64,000 nucleotides of DNA, taken from assembly GCF_039592695.1 (NCBI RefSeq), contig NZ_JBBUTK010000001.1, forward strand, positions 1,302,001 through 1,366,000, read 5' to 3'. The stretch comes from Flagellimonas_A sp039592695. GTDB taxonomy: Bacteria > Bacteroidota > Bacteroidia > Flavobacteriales > Flavobacteriaceae. The notes under the pieces were generated by a model. It ran no database searches. It saw only the letters and a program-made list of their open reading frames with translations, and had not been told where the DNA came from. Position 1 is the first letter of the stretch, and each line of letters begins with the position of its first letter. The position numbers and the translations under genes are program-made. Positions 37,001-45,477 of the stretch are shown here, piece by piece.

Positions 37001-38541
37001 TTCAGTTTAATATTTTCATCATCAATGGTCAACGAACCATCAAAGAGTTGTTCTTTTAGAATGCCAGACACCTTGATATTATTGTATTCATAATCATTGA
37101 AGTTGATGGAATATACTTCGCCTATGGCTTCTGTGTTCAGGTAATTTGCCACGAAACCCTTTCCCTCAACATTGACATCCAACGTAGTTTTGCCGACATC
37201 AGGGTTGTCAATCAATCTTCCCAAATCAAAATCTATCAATGATATGAACCCGATGTAGGCTGCATTGTCGGCTTTATTGATATTGGTCATTTGAAGGTCT
37301 GCATAGCTACTGCCAATGGCCGTGTTCAAGTTCACTTGAACATCAAGTGAGCTTTCGGTAACCTCTGCATCGCCGCGAATGGTAAATTGACCCAATTTTT
37401 GTAGGGATGATGGAATATTTTTACCGAGAATACTGGGCAATAATCCCCTGAGTTGATAATAGCTTGAGGTAAGGTTGTCAATTTCGCCCTCAATGACAAA
37501 AGGAGCCTGCGCATTGAAGATATTTCGGAAATTAAAATTGCCCCGTATGCCCGTATCTTCTGAAACCAAAAGCAATTCGTTCACCTGTAAGTTGTTCAGC
37601 TTACCTGAAACGACACCTGAAAACTCGGCGGTCTTATCACTGCCAAACTCATCATAAAAAAGGTTGATTTCGTTGAACGCGATAACAGATTCCCTAAAAT
37701 CGGCATTGACGATGACACTGTCGGTAAAGTATCGAAAATCCTCTCGATCATAATCAAACCTGAGGTTGCCATTTATTTTTGATTCTGCAGTCTCAATTTT
37801 CAATTCCCTGAAACGCATCTCTTCTTTGGTGTACTTGAATTGGGTAGATAGTGACCTCAATTCAATGCCGCGTTTGCCTATTAAAGAAAGTTCATCAATG
37901 TTCAACGAAACCTCTGGGCCCACTATTTGAAAATCTTCGGCCACGAGGTTCATTTCCTTGAAATCGAAGGTTTCCTGCTTTTCAAGGTTTTCATCTATCA
38001 ATCGAAACCTTCCGTTTGAAATCTCAATTTCTGAGGCAGACATAAAGAATGGAGGTTCATTCGGATCTCTTGGCGTACCATCATCCAACTTGGCCACAAA
38101 TACATCAAGATTAGTATCGTTTTCACCCTCGTAGGTCTTTAGATTGAAAAGCAAACCGTCGACCTCTATGTCGCCAAACTCCAGTCGGCCATTGGCCATA
38201 TTGCGAAGGCTCAATATTGAAGTGGACAGTTTTTGCATGTAGGCCAAAGTATCTTTCTGATAATCTTCTACATACACATCTTTGAGCGTCGTGTTCAGCG
38301 TGAACAGCGAAATACTTACCCGTTCAACTTGAATGTTTGTTCCAAATTCATCATTCAGTCTCTTTGTTGCATAATCGGCAATACTGGTCTGAACCATCGG
38401 CAAAGACAATAGTATGGTGCCCAAAACCCCGATGACCAAGATGGTGAGCACTATTCGAAGTAGTATTTTCCGAAGTTTTCTGATACGGCTATAGCATTTA
38501 TCTTTGCAAGACCAATTTTTATTCCAAAACACACTTGGCAA
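34006..38541 (-). CDS. tamB: Translocation/assembly module TamB family protein
   Basis: This very large (1511-residue) AsmA/TamB-like protein has a basic N-terminus, one membrane anchor (about 27-48, ILLRIVLTILVIGVLGTILL), about 1100 residues of beta-strand-rich repeats forming a lipid-binding groove, and the C-terminal TamB (DUF490) domain (about 1150-1450, with GGIIDKRFQVRPGGYISW and TEVVVRLQGELESPEIDF). It bridges the envelope and helps lipid transport or outer-membrane protein assembly. The open frame begins at a TTG at 38541, overlapping tsaD by 7 nt on the other strand; a start a little downstream, closer to the membrane anchor, is possible. Confidence 0.88.
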   Translation of the reverse strand: MPSVFWNKNWSCKDKCYSRIRKLRKILLRIVLTILVIGVLGTILLSLPMVQTSIADYATKRLNDEFGTNIQVERVSISLFTLNTTLKDVYVEDYQKDTLAYMQKLSTSILSLRNMANGRLEFGDIEVDGLLFNLKTYEGENDTNLDVFVAKLDDGTPRDPNEPPFFMSASEIEISNGRFRLIDENLEKQETFDFKEMNLVAEDFQIVGPEVSLNIDELSLIGKRGIELRSLSTQFKYTKEEMRFRELKIETAESKINGNLRFDYDREDFRYFTDSVIVNADFRESVIAFNEINLFYDEFGSDKTAEFSGVVSGKLNNLQVNELLLVSEDTGIRGNFNFRNIFNAQAPFVIEGEIDNLTSSYYQLRGLLPSILGKNIPSSLQKLGQFTIRGDAEVTESSLDVQVNLNTAIGSSYADLQMTNINKADNAAYIGFISLIDFDLGRLIDNPDVGKTTLDVNVEGKGFVANYLNTEAIGEVYSINFNDYEYNNIKVSGILKEQLFDGSLTIDDENIKLNFKGLADFSEDRSDFNFLASVDYADFKTLNFINDSISIFKGDVNMDITGNNLDNIVGDIKFSNTVYQNKNDTYSFDDFAVSSTFESDSTRTIQFISPDIITGYMKGDFKVRELGKLVQNSVGSIYTNYKPYEISEGQTLNFNFKIYNKIVDVFFPEVNFGPDTFIRGNIVADEGDFKLTFKSPEIEAFKNHFENIELKIDNKNPLFNTFLAVENMETVYYDVEDFSLINTTLKDTLFFRTEFKGGSDLNDSYNLNFYHTFNQENKSVVGFKRSEVSFKGNTWVVNRAGNAQNKVIVNNTLDSISIQEIVMDNNRSEQIRLRGELADSTYKDLQLQFKLVSLDKITPAIDSLKLNGEVDGYLNILQKDEIYLPSSNLNIKDFSVNEIRLGDLEIGIFGNNDLTEFGVTTWLNDNGKEKMSLNGKILNRNEVPVLDLMANFNDFDMAPFNPLGEDVVSNIRGLINGSVRISDAAPNPKINGQLLLENAGIGIPYLNVDYDFGRISRVNVVDQTFNFQNIELTDVVSGTKATLNGGISHDHFEEWALNLDLDTKGRRFMVLNTDFNEEALYYGTGYINGTGKIFGPTDELTITVDAATARGTSLKIPLSDVTSVGDYSFINFIDKKEGSSFESERVLDDYKGLEMTFDLAVTPDAEVEIVVDRSSGSSLKGTGEGILLIDINTNGKFNMYGQFIAVTGEYNFKYGGIIDKRFQVRPGGYISWEGDPLAATLNMEAVYNLNANPAPLLDNEGFRARIPTEVVVRLQGELESPEIDFDIEFPGVNSVVRSELEYSLQDPTVEERNAFFLLAQGTFVNEQTGLNQQAVTGNLIQTASGLVNSLLAGNNDKFNFGLSYEQGLLNPNADIQTEDRIGVTVSTQISDRVLVNGRVGVPVGGVSETVVAGDVEVQVLLNEEGTLSAKIFNRENQIQQFLAERQGYTQGVGLSYQVDFNSFSELLRKVFAKKEKEEKPSEEADEPTNVMGRDSLVKFYSKTTSPRKEKR
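38499..38506 (+). promoter_or_regulatory. -7 promoter box for tsaD inside the tamB 5' end
   Basis: TATCTTTG on the plus strand is an exact TAnnTTTG match, 28 nt before the TTG start of tsaD. It falls within the first codons of the opposing tamB frame. Confidence 0.45.
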
Positions 38542-39569
38542 ACGAAAAAAAATATATTCTTGCTATCGAGTCTTCTTGTGACGACACTTCGGCCGCGGTA
38601 CTTTGCAATAATAAAGTACTGAGCAATATTGTGGCCTCACAAAAAGTGCATCAAGAATACGGGGGCGTTGTGCCCGAATTGGCCTCTAGGGCGCATCAGC
38701 AAAATATCGTTCCCGTGGTCCACCAAGCGTTGACCATAGCAAATATCGACAAAAAACAACTGGCCGCCATAGCCTTTACCAGAGGTCCCGGTCTCATGGG
38801 CTCATTGCTCGTCGGCACTTCATTTGCAAAGTCACTGGCTCTGGGTCTTGATATTCCGTTGATTGAGGTCAATCACATGCAGGCCCACATTCTGGCTCAT
38901 TTTATTGATGAAGGGCGGTCGATGCCAAGATTTCCTTTTCTGGCGATGACCATCAGCGGCGGACATACCCAGATTGTCTTGGTCAAGAATTATTTTGATT
39001 TGGAAGTGCTCGGCGAAACCTTGGATGATGCCGTGGGCGAGGCCTTTGACAAGAGCGCCAAATTGTTGGGACTGCCCTACCCCGGTGGGCCACTGGTCGA
39101 CAAATATGCACAGCAAGGCAATGAAAAAGCCTTCCCTTTTCCGAAACCAAAGGTAGATGGACTCAATTTCAGTTTCAGTGGATTGAAAACCAGTATTCTG
39201 TATTTCCTCCAAAAAGAAACCAAAAAAAATGGCGCATTTGTTGATGAAAATATCGCTGATATCTGTGCTTCCATCCAATACACAATATTGGAAATTCTAA
39301 TGGACAAACTAAAAATGGCCGTAGATCAGACCGGAATCAAACAAATTGCCATCGGCGGGGGTGTGGCTGCAAATTCGGGCATTCGACAACGATTGAAAGA
39401 TGCTGAGGCAAACTTGGGGTTGAAAACCTTTATCCCAAAATTCGAGTACTGCACCGATAATGCGGCCATGATAGGCATTGTGGGGTATTTGAAGTATCTT
39501 GAAGGTGATTTCAGTGCCCAAAATATTGCTGCAAAGGCACGATATGCTATGAGTGGTACAAACCCATAA
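38535..39569 (+). CDS. tsaD: tRNA N6-adenosine threonylcarbamoyltransferase
   Basis: TsaD transfers the threonylcarbamoyl group to A37 of ANN-decoding tRNAs. The 344-residue protein has AIESSCDDTSAAVL near residue 10, the signature GPGLMGSLLVGTSFAKSLAL near 90, metal-binding NHMQAHILAHF near 113, and GGGVAANSGIRQRL near 275. The start is a TTG followed by GCAAACGAA; no ATG or GTG start would keep the conserved N-terminus. It overlaps the opposing tamB frame by 7 nt and probably leads the plus-strand run of genes to rsmE. Confidence 0.96.
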   Translation: MANEKKYILAIESSCDDTSAAVLCNNKVLSNIVASQKVHQEYGGVVPELASRAHQQNIVPVVHQALTIANIDKKQLAAIAFTRGPGLMGSLLVGTSFAKSLALGLDIPLIEVNHMQAHILAHFIDEGRSMPRFPFLAMTISGGHTQIVLVKNYFDLEVLGETLDDAVGEAFDKSAKLLGLPYPGGPLVDKYAQQGNEKAFPFPKPKVDGLNFSFSGLKTSILYFLQKETKKNGAFVDENIADICASIQYTILEILMDKLKMAVDQTGIKQIAIGGGVAANSGIRQRLKDAEANLGLKTFIPKFEYCTDNAAMIGIVGYLKYLEGDFSAQNIAAKARYAMSGTNP

Positions 39570-39578
39570 ACATCAAAG

Positions 39579-39914
39579 ATGGCCTATAATGAAACTTTGG
39601 CAAACAGAATACGTGGGGCATTGACGCTTTTTCCTGAAAAATTTACTGAAAAGAAAATGTTTGGCGGTATCGCTTTTTTGCTTGAGGGCAAAATGACCGT
39701 GGGTGCCATCAATGATGATTTAATGGTGAGGGTAATTAGCACTAAAATGAATAATGTTCTGAACCAAGAACATGTCAGGCCCATGGATTTCACGGGCAAA
39801 CCCATGAAAGAATTTGTCTTTGTGGCTATGGATGGATGCCAAACCGAAGAACAACTGCAACAATGGATCGAACTCGGTGTCGAGCATGCAAAATCAAAGC
39901 TCAAAAATGGATAG
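39579..39914 (+). CDS. TfoX/Sxy N-terminal domain protein
   Basis: This 111-residue single-domain protein has the TfoX_N pattern LFPEKFTEKKMFGGIAFLLE near residue 17 and GAINDDLMVRV near 45. In Proteobacteria this domain lies in the competence regulator Sxy/TfoX; the stand-alone form in Bacteroidota is of unknown function, so a competence role should not be assumed. It lies 9 nt after tsaD and overlaps the VOC gene by 8 nt. Confidence 0.85.
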   Translation: MAYNETLANRIRGALTLFPEKFTEKKMFGGIAFLLEGKMTVGAINDDLMVRVISTKMNNVLNQEHVRPMDFTGKPMKEFVFVAMDGCQTEEQLQQWIELGVEHAKSKLKNG

Positions 39915-40305
39915 GATAGCCCCGCAATGGATTGTTGACAACGTGGATAAAACGGCGTCGTTTTATTCCGAAAAATTGGGATTCAAAATAGACTTTATGG
40001 GCGATGGCCCTTTGTTTGCCATTATCAGTAGAGGAAATGTCACCCTGATGATGCGGCAACTGAGCACGCCAAGCCTCAAGAGACCAAACGCAGTACCCTT
40101 TCTGAAATCTGGTTGGCATACAGAGGGTGTTGATGCTTGGGATGCCTACATTTGGGTTGATAATGTTGAAGAATTGTACGGGCAGCTTACAAAAAACGGC
40201 GTTGAAATCACCAAAAAATTGACCATTACGGAATACAATAACAAAGATTTTGAGATAATGGATATCAATGGATATCGAATCTGTTTCGGAGAATCTTTGG
40301 ACTAA
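39907..40305 (+). CDS. VOC (glyoxalase/bleomycin-resistance) superfamily protein
   Basis: This 132-residue protein starts at the ATG at 39907 (MDRIAPQWIVDNVDKTASFY), which overlaps the TfoX-like stop by 8 nt; an ATG at 39886 is possible, and the longer open frame from 39814 lies fully inside the previous gene. The fold is a paired beta-alpha-beta-beta-beta unit: SEKLGFKIDFMGDGP, then AYIWVDNVEELYGQLTKNG and FEIMDINGYRICFGE at the C-terminal metal-ligand position. Substrate unknown. Confidence 0.85.
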   Translation: MDRIAPQWIVDNVDKTASFYSEKLGFKIDFMGDGPLFAIISRGNVTLMMRQLSTPSLKRPNAVPFLKSGWHTEGVDAWDAYIWVDNVEELYGQLTKNGVEITKKLTITEYNNKDFEIMDINGYRICFGESLD

Positions 40306-40314
40306 TTTTTTTAA

Positions 40315-41019
40315 ATGCAACTTTTCTACAGCCCAAAGCTGGATAACAGTGTCAAGCAGTTTACCTTCTCAAAAGAAGAGAGCCACCATATTGTCAAAGT
40401 ATTGCGTAAAAGAGACAATGACGAGTTGCATATCACCAATGGCAAAGGCTATCTTTTCATCGCCAAAATACTACGGGCCGATAACAAAAGTTGCAAAGCA
40501 CAGGTAATATCGACAGAAAAGTCTATTCCCCCCTTGCATTCACTGCATTTAGCAGTCGCTCCCACAAAAATGAACGACCGATACGAATGGCTATTGGAAA
40601 AGGCTACCGAGATTGGTGTGAATACCATCACCCCCATTTTATGTGAACACTCAGAGCGAAAAGTCATCAAACACGAGCGTTATGAAAAGGTCATTCAATC
40701 GGCCATGAAGCAATCGTTACAGACCTTTTTACCGGTGTTGAATCCATTGACTTCGTTTAAGGAGTTTGTTGAACAAGGCCATGAGGGCTTAAAATTTATT
40801 GCGCATTGTGGGGATGAGGAAAAAGCAGAATTAAAACGCCGTGTGGCGCCCGATAAAGATGTCGTCATTCTCATCGGCCCTGAAGGTGATTTTTCACCTG
40901 ACGAAATCAAAATTGCAAGAACGCAGGGCTTTGCCCCCATATCTTTGGGAAAAAATAGATTGCGAACAGAAACCGCGGCCATCGTTGCCGCGGCGACGGT
41001 CGCTATGCTGAATGGTTAG
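40315..41019 (+). CDS. rsmE: 16S rRNA (uracil(1498)-N(3))-methyltransferase
   Basis: RsmE is a SPOUT-fold methyltransferase for U1498 of 16S rRNA. The 234-residue protein has an N-terminal PUA-like domain (SKEESHHIVKVLRKRDNDEL) and the C-terminal knot motifs AVAPTKMNDRYEWLLEKATE near 84, ILIGPEGDFSPDEI near 183 and SLGKNRLRTETAAIVA near 209. It overlaps the 3' end of the opposing DUF1223 gene by 4 nt. Confidence 0.96.
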   Translation: MQLFYSPKLDNSVKQFTFSKEESHHIVKVLRKRDNDELHITNGKGYLFIAKILRADNKSCKAQVISTEKSIPPLHSLHLAVAPTKMNDRYEWLLEKATEIGVNTITPILCEHSERKVIKHERYEKVIQSAMKQSLQTFLPVLNPLTSFKEFVEQGHEGLKFIAHCGDEEKAELKRRVAPDKDVVILIGPEGDFSPDEIKIARTQGFAPISLGKNRLRTETAAIVAAATVAMLNG

Positions 41020-41798
41020 ACTTTCGACTTTGTGGCTCCCGTGACATCCATATTCTCGGTTTCGGCAATCAACATTAGGGTCATGCCATCACTTTTACCC
41101 ACCAAAGCTGGAACGGTAACTTTTCCGCTTCCCGAAGTCTTTAAGTCAACGTAATTTTCTGCCACTACGATATTGCTATTTGTCAAGGTTCGATTACGAT
41201 TTTCGCCCCGCTTGACAGAAGTGGTCCGCTCATCCAACACCAAAACAGCTCGCAGTACTTTATTTTCAAGATTTCCCAGAACATTAAAATCAAAGGTAAT
41301 GGCGCCATCACTACGATTTACATTGCTGAGATTGATTTTATTCTCAGCTTTCTTGCTTCCGTAGTGCGAAATTTTGGCATTCATCTTCGATGCACTCGAG
41401 CCTACAAAATGTTCTTGTCCGTTCACAATGACTTCTGGAGTGTAATTGCCCCGATAGCCCAATTTACGGTTGTAAAAACTTTGCTTTTGCGTGTAGCGTG
41501 AATTGCTGAAGGGGTCTTCCCAACCGATATAATTCCAATAATCAACATGGTACGACAATGCAAAAACCTTTTCGGGGTGCTGTTGCTGCACTTTTCGCAA
41601 GAGTGCGTCCGCAGGCGGGCAACTTGAGCATCCTTGCGAGGTGAACAGTTCTAAAACTACAATGGGGTCGTACAAATCAACAGGTGTTGTTTCGCTGGTT
41701 TCGGTTGGTTTCTGTGCATCGCCAAATCCATAGAAAGCCATGAAAACAAAGCCCATTAGAAAAAATGCAACTGTTGGTATTATGATTCTTTTATACAT
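41016..41798 (-). CDS. DUF1223 family exported thioredoxin-like protein
   Basis: This 260-residue protein has an N-terminal membrane or signal segment (IIIPTVAFFLMGFVFMAFYG), then the DUF1223 start LELFTSQGCSSCPPADALL with a CSSC redox-type motif, and ALSYHVDYWNYIGWEDPFS. The fold is thioredoxin-like; the exported location suggests an envelope thiol function, though this is unproven for the family. The gene is divergent from the DUF4159 gene with only 39 nt between the starts, so promoters must be compact. Confidence 0.85.
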   Translation of the reverse strand: MYKRIIIPTVAFFLMGFVFMAFYGFGDAQKPTETSETTPVDLYDPIVVLELFTSQGCSSCPPADALLRKVQQQHPEKVFALSYHVDYWNYIGWEDPFSNSRYTQKQSFYNRKLGYRGNYTPEVIVNGQEHFVGSSASKMNAKISHYGSKKAENKINLSNVNRSDGAITFDFNVLGNLENKVLRAVLVLDERTTSVKRGENRNRTLTNSNIVVAENYVDLKTSGSGKVTVPALVGKSDGMTLMLIAETENMDVTGATKSKV

Positions 41799-41837
41799 GA
41801 ATGCCTTAACTTTGATTTACTTTATAATCGCTGTTTG

Positions 41838-42488
41838 ATGCATTACCTTACCAAAATCTGGGCCATTTTAACGCTTTTTATGACAATCTCGGTCGCCTCA
41901 CAACAAATTGGGGTGCTCAAATATGGCGGTGGTGGTGATTGGTATTCCAATCCCACAGCCTTGCCCAACCTCATTCAATTCTGTAACTCAAACATCGATA
42001 CCAAAATCGATGCTAAACCTGAAACTGTTGAAGTCGGCAGCCCATCTATCTTTCAATACCCCTTTCTGCACATGACGGGCCACGGCAATGTATTCTTTTC
42101 AGATGAGGAAGCCGAAAACCTGCGCACCTATCTCATGTCTGGAGGATTTTTGCATGTGGATGACAATTATGGGATGGAAGAATATTTTCGCAGGGAATTG
42201 AAAAAAGTATTCCCAGATAAGGATTTGGAAGAAGTAGGAAGCGACCATGCCGTCTTCAAACAAAAGTTTCCATTTCCAGAAGGCTTGCCAAAGATACACG
42301 AGCACGATGGCAAACGGCCACAGGCACTCGGTATCTTTCACCAGGGCAGACTGTTGTTATTGTTCACGTTGGAGAGTGATCTTGGTGATGGTTGGGAAGA
42401 TCCATCTGTACATAACGACCCACAAGACGTTCGTGAAAAGGCGTTGCAGATGGGGGCCAATATCGTATCTTACGCCTTCAAGACCTGA
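41838..42488 (+). CDS. DUF4159 domain protein, exported
   Basis: This 216-residue protein starts at the ATG at 41838; a TTG one codon earlier is also open. A signal peptide (about 1-22, ending SVASQQ) precedes a DUF4159 domain: VLKYGGGGDWYSNPTALPNL, FLHMTGHGNVFFSDEEAENL, GGFLHVDDNYGMEEYF and a final GWEDPSVHNDPQDVREKALQ. The domain resembles a glutamine-amidotransferase-like flavodoxin fold of unknown role, often linked to BatA/MoxR-type gene sets, which are absent here. The AI-2E gene starts 2 nt after its stop. Confidence 0.88.
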   Translation: MHYLTKIWAILTLFMTISVASQQIGVLKYGGGGDWYSNPTALPNLIQFCNSNIDTKIDAKPETVEVGSPSIFQYPFLHMTGHGNVFFSDEEAENLRTYLMSGGFLHVDDNYGMEEYFRRELKKVFPDKDLEEVGSDHAVFKQKFPFPEGLPKIHEHDGKRPQALGIFHQGRLLLLFTLESDLGDGWEDPSVHNDPQDVREKALQMGANIVSYAFKT

Positions 42489-42490
42489 CC

Positions 42491-43591
42491 ATGGATTCAA
42501 AAACGATCGCAAATGGCATTCTACGTGCCGTGGGCATATTGGCGGCCATCGTATTGGGTGCCTTGTTTCTGTATAAGATTCAATCTGTACTTGCCTACAT
42601 CGCTTTCGCTGCCGTTGTCGCGCTTTTGGGCAGGCCTATCGTACTTTTTTTAAGACGAAAACTCAAGTTTCCGAACACTTTGAGTGTCGTTGTTACCATG
42701 CTGCTGATGTTGGGCCTTGTGGTCGGCATCATTGCACTTTTTGTGCCGCTTATCAATGAACAGAGCAGAAATCTCTCGCTGCTGGATATTGACCAACTCA
42801 GCGATGACGTCAATAAACTGTACCAACAAATCGTAATCTATTTTGGCGCTACCCCGGCCAACATCAACGAGGTCATTCAAGAAACCGAACTTGAAAAAAA
42901 CGTGTTGAAGGGCCTCAACCTGAACTTCATCCCCAATTTTTTGAATTCTTTTGTGAACACGCTGAGCAATTTCAGTATCGGGCTTTTTTCGGTGCTTTTT
43001 ATTTCTTTTTTCTTTTTAAAGGATAGTAAATTGTTTCAAAAAGGGCTGATGACATTTGTTCCCGACCAAAAAGAAGGAAATACCATCAAGTCGATTGACA
43101 AAATCAATGGCTTGCTCTCAAGATATTTTGCCGGTATTTTGTTGCAACTCTTCATCCTTTTTGTCATTTACACGATTACCCTGCTCATTGTGGGTGTAGA
43201 AAACGCCATCGTCATTGCATTTTTATGCTCGTTGTTCAACATCATTCCCTATGTTGGGCCGCTCATCGGCGGGGCCATTATGATCACCTTGACCATGACC
43301 AGTCATTTGGGCATGGATTTCAGTACGGTCATTTTGCCAAAGACCGCTTATGTGCTCATTGGTTTGGTCATCGGCCAACTGATAGACAACTTTTTTTCAC
43401 AACCCTTTATCTTCTCCAATTCCGTCAAGTCACACCCGTTGGAAATCTTCTTGGTCATCATCATTGCCGGACTTCTTTTTGGTATCGTCGGAATGATCGT
43501 CGCGGTGCCAGGATATACCGCAATAAAAGTCATTTTGAAGGAGTTTTTAGCCGAAAACCCATTCGTGAAAAAGTTTACAAAAAATTTATAG
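42491..43591 (+). CDS. AI-2E family transporter
   Basis: This is a 366-residue membrane protein with about seven or eight helices, a cytosolic/extracytoplasmic helical insert (about 85-155), and the C-terminal family motif LCSLFNIIPYVGPLIGGAIM near residue 245 followed by PLEIFLVIIIAGLLFGIVG. Members act as exporters, proton/sodium antiporters or peptide-signal exporters; AI-2 export is shown for very few. Translationally adjacent to the DUF4159 gene (2 nt apart) and 7 nt before the methyltransferase gene. Confidence 0.9.
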   Translation: MDSKTIANGILRAVGILAAIVLGALFLYKIQSVLAYIAFAAVVALLGRPIVLFLRRKLKFPNTLSVVVTMLLMLGLVVGIIALFVPLINEQSRNLSLLDIDQLSDDVNKLYQQIVIYFGATPANINEVIQETELEKNVLKGLNLNFIPNFLNSFVNTLSNFSIGLFSVLFISFFFLKDSKLFQKGLMTFVPDQKEGNTIKSIDKINGLLSRYFAGILLQLFILFVIYTITLLIVGVENAIVIAFLCSLFNIIPYVGPLIGGAIMITLTMTSHLGMDFSTVILPKTAYVLIGLVIGQLIDNFFSQPFIFSNSVKSHPLEIFLVIIIAGLLFGIVGMIVAVPGYTAIKVILKEFLAENPFVKKFTKNL

Positions 43592-43598
43592 TGTTACT

Positions 43599-44786
43599 TT
43601 GAATAAAAATCTATTAAAAACTGGTGTACAGAATTTTATAGAAAAAAAATGGAATACTGACATCGTGTCAGTATCGCTCAAAAAACCCTTTTTTGACGAT
43701 GTTTCGCAAGCAGAGCTTGCCCAACAGCTTGAAGGGAAAAAAAAGAGCAAAATGAAGTTGCCCACTTGGTTCAAAAAATCAGGGATCTACTATCCGAAAA
43801 AATTGAATCTTGAGCAAACTTCATCAGAAACAACGGCGGCCTACAAGGCACAATTGGTCAGCGGAAAATCACTTGTTGACCTTACCGGCGGTTTTGGGGT
43901 TGACTCCTACTTTTTTTCAAAAAAATTAGCAGAAATATTTCATTGTGAAATCGATGCTGAACTCTCAAAAATAGCAGCCCATAATTTTGAAATGTTGGGT
44001 GCCACAAACGTGAAAATCGTCAATCAAGATGGTATTACGTTTCTAAATAATTATAAAGAAAAGTTAGATTGGGTCTATGCCGACCCTTCCCGACGTGATG
44101 ATAAGGGTCGTGTGTTTCGATTGAGAGATTGTGCCCCGAATATTCCCGAACATTTCAACTTGATTTTTGAAAAGACCGACAATATACTCTTAAAGACCGC
44201 TCCCCTACTTGACATCCATCAAGGGATTTCAGAGTTGAATTGGGTGAAGAAAATTCATGTGGTGGCGGTCAAAAACGAGGTCAAAGAATTGCTTTGGGTA
44301 CTAGAAAAAGGGTATAAGGAAGCTGTTGAAATAACCGCGGTGAATCTGGAAACCCAACAACATATATTTTCTTTTTTATTGGAGGATGAGAAAACGGCCC
44401 GACCCAAACTTTCTGAACCCAGAAATTACCTTTACGAGCCCAATGCCGCCATCTTAAAGGCTGGAGCATTTAAATTGGTGGGCAACCGATACAGACTCGA
44501 CAAACTTCACGAACACTCGCATCTCTACACTTCAGATGATTTGGTTGATTTTCCTGGGCGTGTGTTTAAAATCGAAAAAGTGGGGTCATACAGTAAAAAG
44601 AGCATGAAAACGCTACCCATTAAAAAAGCCAATGTGGCCATACGTAATTTTCCAGAGGCAGTGACCACTATCAAAAAGAAGCATAAAATCGTGGATGGCG
44701 GCAATCATTATCTCTTTTTTACCACAGATTACACTAACAATTTAATTGTAGTAGTTTGCGGTAAGGCTACTCACAATCCCATTTAA
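43599..44786 (+). CDS. Class I SAM methyltransferase with THUMP-like C-terminal domain
   Basis: This 395-residue cytoplasmic protein starts at a TTG directly after the AI-2E stop. A helical N-terminal region leads to a Rossmann methyltransferase core with LVDLTGGFGVDSYFFS near residue 86 and DWVYADPSRRDDKGRVFRL near 150, where DPSRR is the catalytic-loop pattern of this family. The C-terminal part (RVFKIEKVGSYSKKS onward) matches the THUMP-like domain of Bacteroidota RNA-methyltransferase-like proteins. RNA is the likely substrate; the position is unknown. It converges on the dipeptidase gene and overlaps it by 20 nt. Confidence 0.85.
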   Translation: MNKNLLKTGVQNFIEKKWNTDIVSVSLKKPFFDDVSQAELAQQLEGKKKSKMKLPTWFKKSGIYYPKKLNLEQTSSETTAAYKAQLVSGKSLVDLTGGFGVDSYFFSKKLAEIFHCEIDAELSKIAAHNFEMLGATNVKIVNQDGITFLNNYKEKLDWVYADPSRRDDKGRVFRLRDCAPNIPEHFNLIFEKTDNILLKTAPLLDIHQGISELNWVKKIHVVAVKNEVKELLWVLEKGYKEAVEITAVNLETQQHIFSFLLEDEKTARPKLSEPRNYLYEPNAAILKAGAFKLVGNRYRLDKLHEHSHLYTSDDLVDFPGRVFKIEKVGSYSKKSMKTLPIKKANVAIRNFPEAVTTIKKKHKIVDGGNHYLFFTTDYTNNLIVVVCGKATHNPI

Positions 44787-45477
44787 AATTGGCCACCTTA
44801 TCATTGCTGCCAGCGGAGAGGTTGTAGTGCCACCATTCGGTGCGAATACCCCAAAACCCATGTTTTTCCATGGTTTCCTTAAGCACTTTGCGATTGTCAA
44901 GCACTTTTTTGGGCAAATCGGTGTGATCATGGTGTGCCTTCCTTCCAAAGAAATCAAAGTCAGTACCCATGTCAAGTTCATTTCCATCCACATCCACCAA
45001 AGTAATATCCACAGCACCGCCTTTGTTATGGATGGAGCCCTTCACCGGATTTGCCACATACTGGGGGTTCGGTACCAGCTCCCACATTTTGTACTGTACC
45101 GAGTTTGGCCGGTAGCAGTCAAAGAACTTTATTTTAAAGCCTTTTTGCATAAACTCTTTGTTTGCCCCTATCAAAGCCTTGGCAGTCTTGACCCTGGTGT
45201 AACATTCGGCACAATCGTACACTTTTGCCTTCAAAAAGTTGTTTTTGGTGGCATAGCGCATATCATATTCAAAATCATCGCTGAAATCGGCCAGTCGCAC
45301 AAAAGTGGTATCGGCAAGACCTTCAAAAGATTTCAATTTGGGGGTTTTCTGAATATCCATTTTTAGGGAATCTTGAATCACCCCCATATTTTTCTCGGGC
45401 AATTGCCGCGTTTGTTTTTTTGAAGCTTGTTTGCAGGAACAAAAAATAGCCAGCAAGAGAATAATTGACAGTCGCAT
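44767..45477 (-). CDS. D-alanyl-D-alanine dipeptidase (VanX/DdpX-type, M15D), lipoprotein
   Basis: This is a 236-residue zinc dipeptidase. The start at 45477 gives a lipoprotein signal (MRLSIILLLAIFCSC) and its ATG overlaps the TGA of the upstream esterase gene by one base, which favours it over an ATG nine codons earlier. Metal-binding motifs of family M15D are present: SIHNKGGAVDITLVD (His and Asp ligands) and EWWHYNL (catalytic Glu and third His ligand). The enzyme likely degrades D-Ala-D-Ala from cell-wall turnover in the periplasm. No vanA/vanH partners lie here, so resistance is not implied. Confidence 0.88.
   Translation of the reverse strand: MRLSIILLLAIFCSCKQASKKQTRQLPEKNMGVIQDSLKMDIQKTPKLKSFEGLADTTFVRLADFSDDFEYDMRYATKNNFLKAKVYDCAECYTRVKTAKALIGANKEFMQKGFKIKFFDCYRPNSVQYKMWELVPNPQYVANPVKGSIHNKGGAVDITLVDVDGNELDMGTDFDFFGRKAHHDHTDLPKKVLDNRKVLKETMEKHGFWGIRTEWWHYNLSAGSNDKVANFKWDCE

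Noticed and set aside
39814..39906. N-terminal extension of the VOC protein
   Set aside because: Lies wholly within the TfoX-like coding sequence and adds a tail unrelated to the fold.
39579..39914. Competence regulator TfoX
   Set aside because: Only the N-terminal domain is present and Bacteroidota lack the Sxy/CRP-S system, so a competence role is not supported.
44767..45477. Glycopeptide resistance (vanX) locus
   Set aside because: The dipeptidase is of the VanX/DdpX family but lacks vanH, vanA, vanR and vanS neighbours and carries a lipoprotein signal; a cell-wall turnover role is more likely.
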